From contig RSEE01000050.1 of NCBI GenBank assembly GCA_003971905.1, forward strand, positions 430,143 to 494,142: a DNA stretch of 64,000 bases, in the 5' to 3' direction. This DNA is from Moniliella sp. 'wahieum'. Taxonomy: Eukaryota; Basidiomycota; Moniliellomycetes; Moniliellales; Moniliellaceae. Below the pieces are notes generated by a model that had not been told where the DNA came from, searched no databases, and saw only the letters and a program-made list of their open reading frames with translations. Shown here in pieces: positions 46,601 to 56,955 of this stretch. Position 1 is the first letter of the stretch; every line of letters begins with the position of its first letter. Position numbers and translations under genes: made by a program.

Positions 46601-47244
46601 ATACGAGAACCGACTCGTTCCTCTGGATACAGTACACGGAAGTTTGTTGGAATGGGTCAAGCGTGAAGGGGTACACCTTGGCTGGCTCCTTGGGGGGCAC
46701 ATGGGCGGCAAGAGGGGTGTAGGCTACCCCGGCTGGGACCGCGACTTGGTGCCGTACCGAGTGGCGCAGCTGCACTTTGCCGGCAGCCTTTCCCTCTCCA
46801 GTAGTAAGTGTGGTAGCCTCGGTACTATCGGGGGTGGAAAGAGGGGGGGCGGTGGATCCAGCTGCTGCGCCCGAAGCGGCCGAAGCAGCAGCAATGTTTT
46901 GGATCGATTCGGCAGTGAAGTCGTCGGTCACCGTGATTGCTGCGTTTTCGGGTGCCTCAGCTTCCATCCCTTGGGCGCCATCGTCGACATTGCGTTTGTT
47001 CTCGGCAATGACAGCATCGTCGACCTTTTTTTCGGCTTCTAATGCCGCTTGGACGGGGGGGGAGAGCGCCATCGTCGCCCTCGTCAGACTGACCATCGTC
47101 AGAGCTGTCGCGACGGGCTGATTTGGAGGGAAGGCTGTCGTCCGGCTCCTGGGATGCGGGACGTTTTCCCTTCGCGCTGGACGAGGGCGGTACCTCGGCC
47201 GGTTTAGGCGGCGCGGAGAAGTCGAAGAGCTCGTCGGGATCCAT
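43662..47244 (-). CDS. MTR4: Mtr4/Dob1 exosome-associated RNA helicase (Ski2-like)
   Basis: Nuclear DExH helicase of the TRAMP complex that feeds RNAs to the exosome. Start [17 protein letters not shown] at 47244, an acidic disordered N-region, then the helicase core: [20 protein letters not shown], motif [23 protein letters not shown], and [20 protein letters not shown]. An intron at 46322-46388 (67 nt, GTACGT...CAG) precedes [37 protein letters not shown], the RecA2 block ([40 protein letters not shown]) and motif [17 protein letters not shown]. The arch/KOW region and the helical C-end ([20 protein letters not shown]) follow, stop at 43662. At least six frame breaks, e.g. one C missing at about 45423 just before motif VI. 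Length fits Mtr4 (about 1,100-1,180 residues). Confidence 0.95.
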
Positions 47245-48130
47245 GCCGGAGATGGTGAAGGGAAAAAAAGGCCACGGCGTTGTACTTGAGAGCAATGTGT
47301 TCGGTCAAGCTCAAATTTGTCTGTCATTCCGCGCCGGCTTGCATTCCGCTCGCCCTCTCCGCACTGCAGCTGACATAAGTATTGAAGGAGTGCCGCATCA
47401 GGTGCATCACGTGATGAGGCTCACATGTCCCGTCCAAGGACATGGAAAGGCGGCAATTGGCTTGGTCCTCTTCTTCTACGCAAGTTCCAGCTAGGCAGAA
47501 ACACCCCGTTCCATTCCCCACCATCTCTGTAGCCGATTGCTTGGAATCATCTTTAACTCTCAACATCCTGTTAGTAAGTTGTGGTCGGCCATGCGGCCGA
47601 ACGGAGTGTTAAGCAAATTTGACTTGTGTCCAGCTTGAGACGCTATATGGATGAAGGGTGGGTGCCCTCGCGAGGACAGAGAGTTGACGATTGCGCTGAG
47701 AGACGCAATCGCAAAATTTGCTTTTGCCAATGCGGTTCTTGGTATCACACCCGATACATAGCCTATCTCGTCTATAGATGTACCAATCGCATGAAGTAGC
47801 ATGCACTCGGCGATCCGCTCAGCGTTTGAGTACATATACCGATCAAGATGGGCTTTATGTGCATGTTGCACGTGTCCAAAAATGAGCTTCAAACAGACGC
47901 GATACGAGCAGAGCTACCAAACTAGTACATTATCAAAAGACAGAGAAGAAAGGCAGCCTGGCAAGCACGCCCAAACAAATGAGACCAGGTCGGACCGATA
48001 GCGATAAGGTGGAAACGAAGGGGTCAGCCTTCCTGGCCGAAAAAGGAGGCTTGATAATGATGTCCGTGAGGTGGATTCGCCCTCTGATGAAAAAGATATA
48101 GCGGCGAAAGGAAATAAGAACCAAGGGTCT
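47245..48130. other. Intergenic region
   Basis: About 0.9 kb upstream of MTR4 and downstream of the membrane-protein gene. No gene, RNA or array recognised. Confidence 0.4.
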
Positions 48131-49445
48131 TCAGGTATGGGCGATGACTGATGGCTCAGCTCGTCTCTGGAGTGTCCCCGGTGGATTCTGCCCTGCCATT
48201 TGGCGATTGATTGGGGCCAACTCGTCCTCTTCCCACAATGGCAGCTCGGGGTAGGCACGCTTGACGTTGTACTCGGCGCCCATGGCCATGAGACAAATAA
48301 AAGGGTTGGTGACAAGTGCAAGAATGCCACCGTAGGTGCACTTGATCGCTGGGCCGACCCAGGTGTGGGCCATTTGGTGGCCAGTCCAGATGGGCGCGAC
48401 AATGCATAGGGAAATGCCCCAGAAAGGGGCCCAGACCACCAGCGCCGAAATGCCAAGGCCCTGAACAATGGTCCAAAGGAAACGCTGACAGCGCTGACCA
48501 AAGCTGACGGAAGGTGCAAGGATATCGTTGCGCTCGGTACCACAGAAGATGAAGCGAACGAACCAAAGGCAAAATGCTTTGAACCAGCCCGTTTCGGAGG
48601 TGACAAGTGGGCCCATGGGAGGGTCTGTCCCGCCGGCACCTGGGAGGGCAAGCGGGTGCCCAGGAACTTGGTGCCTTGGGGCTGGGAGTGGAAGGAAGAT
48701 GCAACAAATAGGCCAAGGCCGGCTCAGAGGAGCCACCACACCCTTATACACGTCACGATGGACCATGGTGGAGGTAGATGACATAGGTGACAGTGCCCTG
48801 AATGAGGATGGTAACTGCCATGTCACCGGCAATTGTGTTGTCTTTGAGTTTCCACATAGTGATGTTGTTATCTGAGTTTTTACGATACATGGCGCAGGCG
48901 ATCCCTCCAAAGTTGGCACCGGCCGAGATGAAGACGGCACCAATGATGTGAAAGATAAGCAAGTACCAACCTTGGGGTGTGGAGGCTCAGCGGTCCAGGG
49001 ATGCGCCACATCTGCCACCAGGAGGGCTTGACTGGGTTAATGGTGCCACTGTCGGGGAAGGGCGCGCCAAAGGCAAGCTTCTTGCCTTTGAGGCCATACT
49101 CTTCAGGTCGCTTGGGCACACCACGGCGGGGAACACCCTCGTCAAAGACGGGATGTGGGGGCTGCTGCTGTTTCTCTACATCTGAGGCGGCAGCACTGGG
49201 AGAGGTTGGCGCCGAGGGCAGAGGGGCGGCCAAGGTAGGCTGGGGCGTGTTGTTGGAGGCGCTATTTGGAGGTGGGACCTGCAACGTTGGCTTGGGCGGG
49301 GTGGGATCAACGAGGGTGGCGGCGCCCTCGGAGGCGCGCGGTGGGGGGGCGTGGGCGTCGGGGCGCCGGAGCGGGCGTCGACAAAGACGTCGTTGGCGGA
49401 TGACGAGCGGGACGACGGGCGGGTGTCCATGTCAGGCGCCGTCAT
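48131..49445 (-). CDS. Multi-pass membrane protein of unknown function
   Basis: Start MTAPDMDTRPSSRSSSANDV at 49445, then a long Pro/Ser-rich cytosolic region ending KRPEEYGLKGKKLAFGAPFP and INPVKPSWWQMWRIPG. Membrane segments follow: LLIFHIIGAVFISAGANFGG, a loop with YRKNSDNNITMWKLKDNTIA, DMAVTILIQGTVTYVIYL, later WFKAFCLWFVRFIFC, GISALVVWAPFWGISLCIVA and YGGILALVTNPFICLMAMG. The tail is acidic (LPLWEEDELAP), with a stop at 48131. At least three frame breaks. The arrangement recalls a fungal-specific membrane family listed as DUF2456, but I recall that from memory and could not check it. No catalytic motif visible. Confidence 0.75.
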
Positions 49446-49924
49446 GGCAGCGCAGGGAGGGGGTGGTGGTGGTGAAGCGCAGGAAAAATCAGACGCTTGT
49501 CGCTTGGAGCTTGCTGTCGCACCAGGTGACCACAGTAGCCTGGTGCGGCTCAGCGTAATGAACGTGGTCGTCTGGTACGTGCCCACAGTGCGTAGCGTAG
49601 CCACAACCTGAACGAACCTACGCTGTGATGTGCAGGATGCATGATGCATGATGTTTGTCTGAGCGATCTGAGCAGCAAAAGCCCTCCGCCCGTCGATGAT
49701 CGCAATGACCAATCGATCGTCCCATGATGTATGATGCATGATGCATGATGCATGAATCAACAATTAATCAGCTTTCATTATTTGTGCCTGGCCGATCCGT
49801 CGGGGTGCTTGACGCGTCACGTGTCCGTGACATTTGAAAGGGCCAGCTGTCGACGGCGTACGTAAGTCCGCGTGGCGCACTCCGCTCGCTCTGGTCGGTA
49901 CACTCAGGCGGCCTGCACGTCCCT
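49446..49924. other. Divergent intergenic region with ATGCATG heptamers
   Basis: Promoter region between the membrane-protein gene and the dynactin-like gene. It carries ATGCATG twice plus ATGTTTG at 49637-49657, and a longer ATGCATG series at 49727-49761. Confidence 0.5.
49637..49761. repeat. Heptamer arrays, ATGCATG
   Basis: First array 49637-49657 (three units). Second array 49727-49761 (ATGTATG, ATGCATG three times, AATCAAC), five 7-bp units in phase. Confidence 0.75.
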
Positions 49925-50874
49925 TTGGCAACCGCACTGGCCGAGGCCACCCGATTGGCCCTCCGCCTCGCCATGGACACCGCCGCCTCTGCCGCGCTCC
50001 CGCAGCCCATCGACCCGCTCCACGCGCTGCTCCTCCGCCAGCGCGCTCTCCACGCATTTGTCCACGGCCCCCCCTCCGCCCCCTCCGCCCCTCCTCCGCC
50101 TCCCACCGCGCCCACCGACACCGACACCGCCACCGCTACCCCCACCCTCGCTGCCCGCACCGCCCAAGCCAGCGCGCTACTGTGGGAGCGGGCCCAGCAG
50201 GACCCTGTCCTCAGTGCCTTTCTGGCCAACTGTACGTCTGCCCCTCACTCCTCCACCTCTTCTCACGCACTGCCAGGGCGCAGGCTCTGACGCACCTCCG
50301 GCCCATGCTCCAGACGCACGCGACCAAGCCTACCTCTCTCCCGAGTTTGTCTTGTCGGGCCATGTGCCCGACGAGGACACGCGCCCGCGCCGCCCACAGA
50401 GCCCAACTGAGTCTGCTGGTGGAAATGTTGCCGCAATGGAAGGAAGTGGCGCGCCAGCTGGAAGAGTGCAGTTTGTTGGACAAGCGCGACGTACTTACCC
50501 TCCGCGTACCCGCTCCGGCTCTGGAGCCTACCTCCTCCCGGCCGCCCGGGCCGCGGCGCCCTGCCAGCCGAGCAAGGCATGCCTTCCTCCGACTCGCTGG
50601 ATGGCGTCGATGCCCGGCCGCACACGACAGAGCAAGTGCTGGAGGACCTGGCACGCCGGCTCGCGCAGTTGGACACGGACGTCCTGGCGGGCCTCCGGGC
50701 CGACTCGGTCGAGTTGGAACAAGAGATGAACTCCCTCTTGGCATCGTATGGCCAGTATGTGGATACGGTGAGCGAGTTGTGTGTCCAGTGGGACCAAGCG
50801 CTGTACGCGATGGAACGGCAGGTCACCCAGCTCGAGGCGCAGCAGCGACGAGTCGAGGAGGCCGAGACGTTATG
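49925..50874 (+). CDS. Probable dynactin p24/DCTN3-like coiled-coil subunit
   Basis: Start MATALAEATRLALRLAMDTA at 49925, then PQPIDPLHALLLRQRALHAF, a Pro/Thr-rich insert and SALLWERAQQDPVLSAFLAN. An intron at 50232-50276 (short, about 45 nt, GTACGT...CCAG) follows, then ALTHLRPMLQTHATKPTS, RAQLSLLVEMLPQWKEVARQ and LEECSLLDKRDVL. The C-terminal coiled coil is VLEDLARRLAQLDTDVLAGL then LCVQWDQALYAMERQVTQLE, stop at 50872-50874. A terminal VQWD...LE helix is a DCTN3/p24 feature known from metazoan proteins. If right, it is part of the dynactin shoulder that supports dynein. Frame breaks at the exon junction (one G short near 50277) and near 50540. Assignment is tentative: another small coiled-coil protein could look alike. 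Confidence 0.5.
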
Positions 50875-51105
50875 ACGTTATGTAGGTCTCTTTTCTACTG
50901 AGATACCCTAGCCTATGCAACGCGAATCGAATAGGTTGCCCGCCCTATGGTTTAGTGAACATCTCAGGTGTATATCGAGCCTGACTCATCCAGAGCCAGG
51001 AGAAAAAGAGAAACAGGGATCAAACACACAACAGAAGCGCCCAAATTTTGGTCAAGGAGAGGGAGCACTTGGAAACCACAGCCACAAAACAGAGAGAGAG
51101 AAGAG

Positions 51106-54100
51106 CTAGGCATAACTCTCCAAATTGAGCGTCAAGGTCGCCGACGAGTTGACGGCCTGGTCGCGGTAAATGCCGACAAGTGCCTGAGAACGTTCGTACA
51201 ACGACGCCTTGAGCGAAATGACGATGAACTGGAAAGCATCATTGGCGTGCTGCCGAATATAATCGCTAACCTTGGCCCATTTTGCGAATCCAGCGCCGCA
51301 TCCACCTCGTCCAACACAAAGAACGGCGCGGGTTGGTAAGAGTGGATGGCAAACAAGAGAGCAAGGGCGGCCATCGTCTTCTCGCCGCCACTCAACTGGT
51401 CCATGTCCCGGAAACGCTTCATGGGCGGCATGGCATGGTACTTGATCCCGCTAAGGTAGGGTTCCTCCGTATCTTCCAATGACAGGTAAGCAATCCCACC
51501 CATGGGGGCGGCCCGTCCCTTGGTGAGCTCCTTGTAGATCGGATCGATTCGTTCCGAAATGTGACGGTAGGCGCGATTGAACAGTCGCATCTCCTCCGTT
51601 TGATCCGCGCAAACTCGTCCCTAGCCTTCTGGCCTCTCGGCGCGAGCGCTCAAACTCTTGCTCGGTTTGAGCCAATTTGGTCTCCGTGTCTCCCAGACGC
51701 TCGTTGGCCTTCATGTTGGGCACCATACGGTCAATTTCCGAGGTTGCCTCCTCGATCCGTTCGGAAAAGGTCTGCTCCATCTGCTCAGAGCCATCACGCT
51801 TTTCTTCGTCGGTCAAATCGTCATATACGACTCGAATACCATAATCGCGAATGTGGACCGGCGCGGTCGAGTCTTGGTCCACGTCCATTGCATCGTCCTC
51901 GTCTGCTGCGTTCATCAGGGGCACGCTGGCCAAGTCGCCCCGGCTCAAGGGCAAGTCCACACCTCAAGGCGGCAGCGGCGGTAGACCTCAAGGCGTTCCG
52001 AGCCCAGACGCACGATCGTGTCGTTGCACGCGGCGATTTGACGATGGGCGCTATCAAGTGCCCGGATTGCCTGAGAAGCGCTTCGCTTCGCCGCTGACAG
52101 GGCTTGTTTGGCCTCGTCGTGTTCCGCCTGGAGCTGTGTGAGGCGGTTGGCCGCAGCCTGGCTCTGGTTTCGCAGGTCATCTACCTCGGACAGGGTCGCG
52201 TCCCGCTGGACTTGAGCAGCTTCCATCTTAGTACGTTCCTTCTCGATCGATCGTGCCAACGTCCGCAACCGTTCCTCCACGCCCGTCACCGTCTGCAGTT
52301 CAAAGTTGAGCTGGTGCGTGATGCGCTTGACGTGAGTCTCGGACTGAAGACGAGCAGCCGCCTGGGCTTCGAGCAGGCGAACTTGACGTTCTTCGTAGGC
52401 ACGGATGTGAGGAACCCCAATGCGCTCGCAGAATTCCAAACACATCGTCCTCAGCTGCGGCAATCGTCGCCCGCAGCCCGCTCGTCCGAGCTTCCTCGGC
52501 AGCCACGGCTGCCCGCGCTTCCTCCAGTTGAGGGGAAACCTTAATCTGGGCTGCAGCCATTGATTCCTCCTCCGCCAGGTCAGACAACTTGCTTTCCAAG
52601 GCGCGTAGTTCGTCTCGCACACCGGCCATGTCAGCCTCGATCGTGTTAATTTGCCCTGTGACGGTGCTGTCATCTCCGAGAGCAACCTTGCGCTTTTGCA
52701 GCTCCTTGAGCTCTGCGTGCGCCGCGTCTTTTTGTCGCTGAAGCGCCATCAGTTCCTTCTCGTCCCATCGCCGGGTAGGGGCCTGGCGGTCTTGCCCACC
52801 CGTGATGAGACCACTTTTGTGAATGATGCCCTCGAGGGTGACCGCCTTGCCCTCTTGGCGATGCTCGTACGCCACTTTCCGGGCAATTGCCATCGTATCA
52901 CATACGAGAGCATTCCCACATGCATGCTGGACAGCACGCAGAACAGCACCGGGGAACCGCATCACATCGATGGCTAGGCGAGCACCTTTGACCAAGCTGC
53001 GCAAACGGTCATTGATGGGCTTGACTTGGATCGTATCCAGCGGGATAAAGGTGGCTTGTCCCACACGCTGGTTGCGCATGTACTCAATACAGTCGATAGC
53101 TGTTTTCTCGTGATCCACCACGATCGCGTCGGCGTTGCGTCCCAGCACAGTCGAGATGGCCGTTCCATACTTGGCTTGTGTCGGCTCGCACAAGTCAATG
53201 ATGCGCCCCCGCACGCCAGGGAAAAGACGTGTAAGCGTCGAGATGGTCTCCCGCATCCGTACCGCCCGATCCGATTCACGCTGGTCCGCTGAGCCTGAAG
53301 GAGGCGGTTGAGCGTCTCCTGAAGAGATTGCTGCAACACGCGTTCCCTTGAACGAATCTCCTCGCGCGCTGTGCGAAGCTGCTCAGCCTCGGCCCGGGTG
53401 CGGGCCAGGTTAGCATCCAATTGGGAAAGCCGCGCCTCGGCATCGGACCGAAGGGGACGTAGACGATCTTGTTCCTCTTGGAGACGCTCCCGCTGGCTTG
53501 TGAGCAAAGCGGCTTTGTCTTCCAAGCTACGAATCGCTTCTGTTGCGGCACGAAGCGAGCGCTCCATGGTAGCAAACTGTTGCCGCTCAGGCATGGCCCG
53601 GCCTTCGGCAATGGCCTTGAGCTCGAGGTACTCGGCATGATCTTGCTCGTTGAGCGCCAGACCGGCAGCCTCCGCGGCAGCCTGACGGCGGGCCTCTGCA
53701 GTGGCAGCAGCGGCCTGAGCCGTCGCGCGATCCGCCTGTAGTTTGGTAACCTTGTCCTTATGCTTGACCAGATCAGCTTCAACGCGGTCACGCACGTGCT
53801 CGGAATTCTCAATGGGCGCGGCGCGAATATTCAATCCTCGTTTCGACCGCTTCCAGCGCGGTGGTTGCGCTTCGCTCAGCTCCGCCTGGGTCCGCTTGAT
53901 GGCAGTCTCTTGCGCCAGAATGTCGCGCTGAACACGACCTGCGGCTGTTCGAGCGGCCGTAACACTCTGTTCTTTCGCCGGCCCGGTCTTGGAGTTCAGC
54001 AAGTTGCGCGCTCAAATTCTCAATCGTCTCCGTTTGGCGGTTGACGTCCCGGTCGATATGAAAGAGCTTCCACAACAAGTGCTGGCGGACAAGGTCGTCT

Positions 54101-54850
54101 TTGGCATCAAGAAGTGCTTCGTAGCGCTCCGCTTCGCTCTTCTGCTCACGGAATTGCTTGTCCGAATTGATGCCGCGACGCTTGTTGAAGGCAAAGGTGG
54201 AGTTTTCGGTCGCCTTGTCCATGGCAACCTTGGCTTGTTCGTACTCCCTCGTAGCAGATCGAGGAGCCACTGATCTGGTCCACCAACTTGCTGAGGTCTT
54301 TAGCGCTTTGAGAGGCAACCGCTTCCACGTCGCCTTGGAACACGAGGAAATTCTTGGCCTTGACGAGGATGTTAAACTGCATGAGCTTGGCGTTGTACTG
54401 GGCGTAGGAAGTGACGCGCCCGTTCAGACGGTATTCGCTGCCCCCACTGAGGTAAATACTAGGTAGCCAACAGAGGGTCAGCCATGAAAGAGATGGGGGA
54501 AGGGGGATACGTACGTGCGCATGAACTCATGCTCGGCGCCGCGTCCATCGCGGTAAATGGCCTTGACCGAGGCGCGCTGGCCAGATCCTGGCCGCGCGGA
54601 GCGTCAGCCTGGTCGTCGTCGGACCCATCGTCGTCCTCGTCGCGGCGACCGCGATAAATGAGGTCGCGGAGCTGGCTGGAGCGCAGCTGTTGGCTCTTGA
54701 CGCCCAAGACGAAGGAGATGGCGTCCATGAGGTTGGACTTGCCGCTGCCATTGGGGCCAATGACACAGCTGAAGGAGTAGAAGGGGCCGATGACCTGCTT
54801 GCCACGGTAGCTCTTGAAGTTCTCCGTCTCGAGACGGACGAGAGAGGCAT
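51106..54850 (-). CDS. SMC1: Cohesin subunit SMC1
   Basis: ATPase of the cohesin ring that holds sister chromatids and forms loops. ATG at 54850 (frame slips one base at codon 3), then [20 protein letters not shown], Walker [20 protein letters not shown], and [13 protein letters not shown]. After an acidic insert, an intron at 54459-54514 (56 nt, GTACGT, CTGAC, CTAG) joins to [20 protein letters not shown] and [20 protein letters not shown]. Long coiled coils flank the hinge ([60 protein letters not shown]). The C-lobe has [20 protein letters not shown], signature LSGGEK and Walker [13 protein letters not shown]. The final [20 protein letters not shown] and LNLESYA-stop (51106) are in a shifted frame. 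About eight frame breaks over 3.7 kb. Length fits SMC1 (about 1,230 residues). Confidence 0.95.
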
Positions 54851-55863
54851 GGCGGGCAGGCGGCTTGGTGGGGGCGGTGCGGAAGGCAGCGCAGGTGGTT
54901 AGACGCGGCAGAGGCGCTCTGGCCGCCGGGCGGGCGACGTCGTCTACGCGCCCGACGCGAGCCGAAGGAACGCGTCCCCAACACTGCGCCCGTGCCGCTA
55001 GGGTTCGGCCATCGCGTGTGGGTGGCTGGCCCAAGTTGAACGTTCATATTACCCAGGCTGGGAGGGATTAGTGATTCGTGGCCCACCAGTCTACGCCCGC
55101 TCCGGCCCACACCTTCGACCTTTGTTTGACACGGCCGTGGTGAGGTTAGCCGCGCATTGGCCAGCTCTGGCTCTTTTTCGCGGCTTCCAACTTGGTCAAT
55201 GCGGCCGGCTGCTTTCGGGATGCATTCGGTATGTTCGCTGGCTTCTCTTCTCGTCGGCCATCACATGTCATGCATGTCACAGCCGAACCATTCTTCACTC
55301 TCTGCTATCGTCGGCAACTCCGACAGGATCACAGCAGGGCGGTACTTGTCCCCTAAGAAACTCATAGCATTCCAACGCATACAGACCTCACACGTGGACC
55401 TGGCAACAAAGGGGCCCCACTTCCCCTGCAAGCCATACAGACTCAGCACGAGAAACGGGCTGGATCTAGGACTCTGCCTTTGCGAATGCACGGGGGCCAC
55501 AAGGTCCCCACGCACCGGGCACCTGCACTACCAAAGGGACTCGCCCACCACCAGGGCAGGCGGCAGGCTAAGCCTCCCGGGAGCCAGGCCCTGAGAGAGA
55601 TAAGTGCTCTCCTCGCCCTTAAGAGCCCAACCTCAAAACGAAACACAGCCATCAGTACCAACAGACAAGGGACACTAAACACAAAAAAACAAGACCAAGC
55701 AAATCGGCCGGGGAAGTAGATGCATAGATGGGGTGGATTGGATCACCACCGTTTTGAGCCACTCTCGGTCTCGGTCATAGTGCCCCGTCTCGGGATCCGC
55801 TCAACAGCATGTGGGGCACAAGAGCCCGACAAGGGAAAGAACCACAGGCAAATTCGAGCCAAG
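54851..55863. other. Intergenic region upstream of SMC1 and downstream of uS19
   Basis: About 1.0 kb. ORFs on both strands have no recognisable content. A single AACGTTC word lies near the SMC1 promoter (about 55040) and an ACATGTC/ATGCATGTC cluster at 55264-55280. Confidence 0.4.
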
Positions 55864-56468
55864 TTACTTGAGCGGAATGAAACGGCCCGCCTGGGCGCCC
55901 AGACCGGACGTCCATGTGCCGAGGGGAGGTAGGTCATAGCAAACTCGCCAAGGTAGTGGGCCACCATCTCAGGCTTGATCTCCACCGTGGCAAAGACCTT
56001 GCCGGTGTAGATGCCAATCACCGAGCCAATCATTTCGGGCACGACAATCATGTTGCGCAGGTGCGTCTTGACAAGCGCAGGCTTCTCGTTGGGAGGCGCC
56101 TCCTGCTTGGCCTTGCGAAGCTTCTTGATAAGACCCATAGGCTTGCGCTTAAGACCGCTGGAAGCGACGGCGCGCACGGGCGTGGACAATGCCCATGAAC
56201 TCCTCGTTGCTCAGGTCGAGCAGCTTCGAGAGCTCAATCCCGCGGTAGTAGGACTTCTTGAACGTCCGGCGGGCCTTGAGGGCGGCCGCCCAGCAGCATC
56301 GTACGAGTCCCTGGAATAACGGTCAGCACGGGCTCAACGCAACCCGTCAGGGCGAGAAACGGGGCAGATGTAGCCTAGTCCAAGGGCCTTGCCACAACAC
56401 TCACATATTGAGCTTGCTTGGTGGGCTGGGGCACGTCGATGGTGCGCTGGAGGTCAGCTTCGTTCAGG
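55864..56468 (-). CDS. RPS15: Ribosomal protein uS19 (eukaryotic S15)
   Basis: Head protein of the 40S subunit near the decoding center. The 5' exon holds [20 protein letters not shown] up to a GTGAGT donor; the intron is 56311-56404 (94 nt, CTGAC branch, CCAG). Then [100 protein letters not shown] and GRP. The family C-end [12 protein letters not shown]-stop lies one frame over because a G is missing at 55904-55905. A second break lies at 56155-56156 (QR/GLKRK). An alternative acceptor after LK is also in frame. The initiator ATG was not found: the 5' exon is preceded by an in-frame stop and a TAG acceptor, so a tiny first exon lies further upstream. Confidence 0.93.
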
Positions 56469-56955
56469 CTAGGCGCACAACGGTAGGGTTACTCTCTGCT
56501 GCGGCGCATAAGCAGGCATTTCGGCACAGGAGGACTGTAGATCTCGTGGGGAAAATGGCTCGGTTGAGATTCGTAGTAGGGTTGTACGCGCCTATTTGTA
56601 CACTCGCCCGCTTGGAATGGGCAAGGGGGGAATCTGGGGAATTGCAGCAGCGCACCAATTGGGGACAGCAACCCGCAACAATGTTTCTGTTCGGTCTTCG
56701 CCCTGGCCAACACCGTGGTAACCATGTCTCTTTACAGCTGCTCTACGATGTTGGTCTACGAAGGCCGTCACGCACGTCAAGTACCACATTAGAAGTCAGA
56801 TGTTTTGCATAACAGCCTCGAGCGAACGAGGGACGGAGACGACGAAAATAGGCTAGGAAAGCGACGTGGGCGGTCCGTCATCGACGGTGACCATTCCAGC
56901 GCACCGACACCAACGATTAAGTAGGGGAGCGAGGGGGAGGCTTCGGTAGTCAAAA
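56469..56955. other. 5' region of uS19 and 3' flank of clathrin heavy chain
   Basis: About 0.5 kb. It should contain the uS19 first exon and promoter, not resolved. Confidence 0.35.

Noticed and set aside
50123-50900. Minus-strand ORFs over the dynactin-like gene
   Set aside because: Arg/Ala/Gly-rich antisense of a GC-rich coding region; the plus strand shows coiled-coil periodicity and a splice junction.
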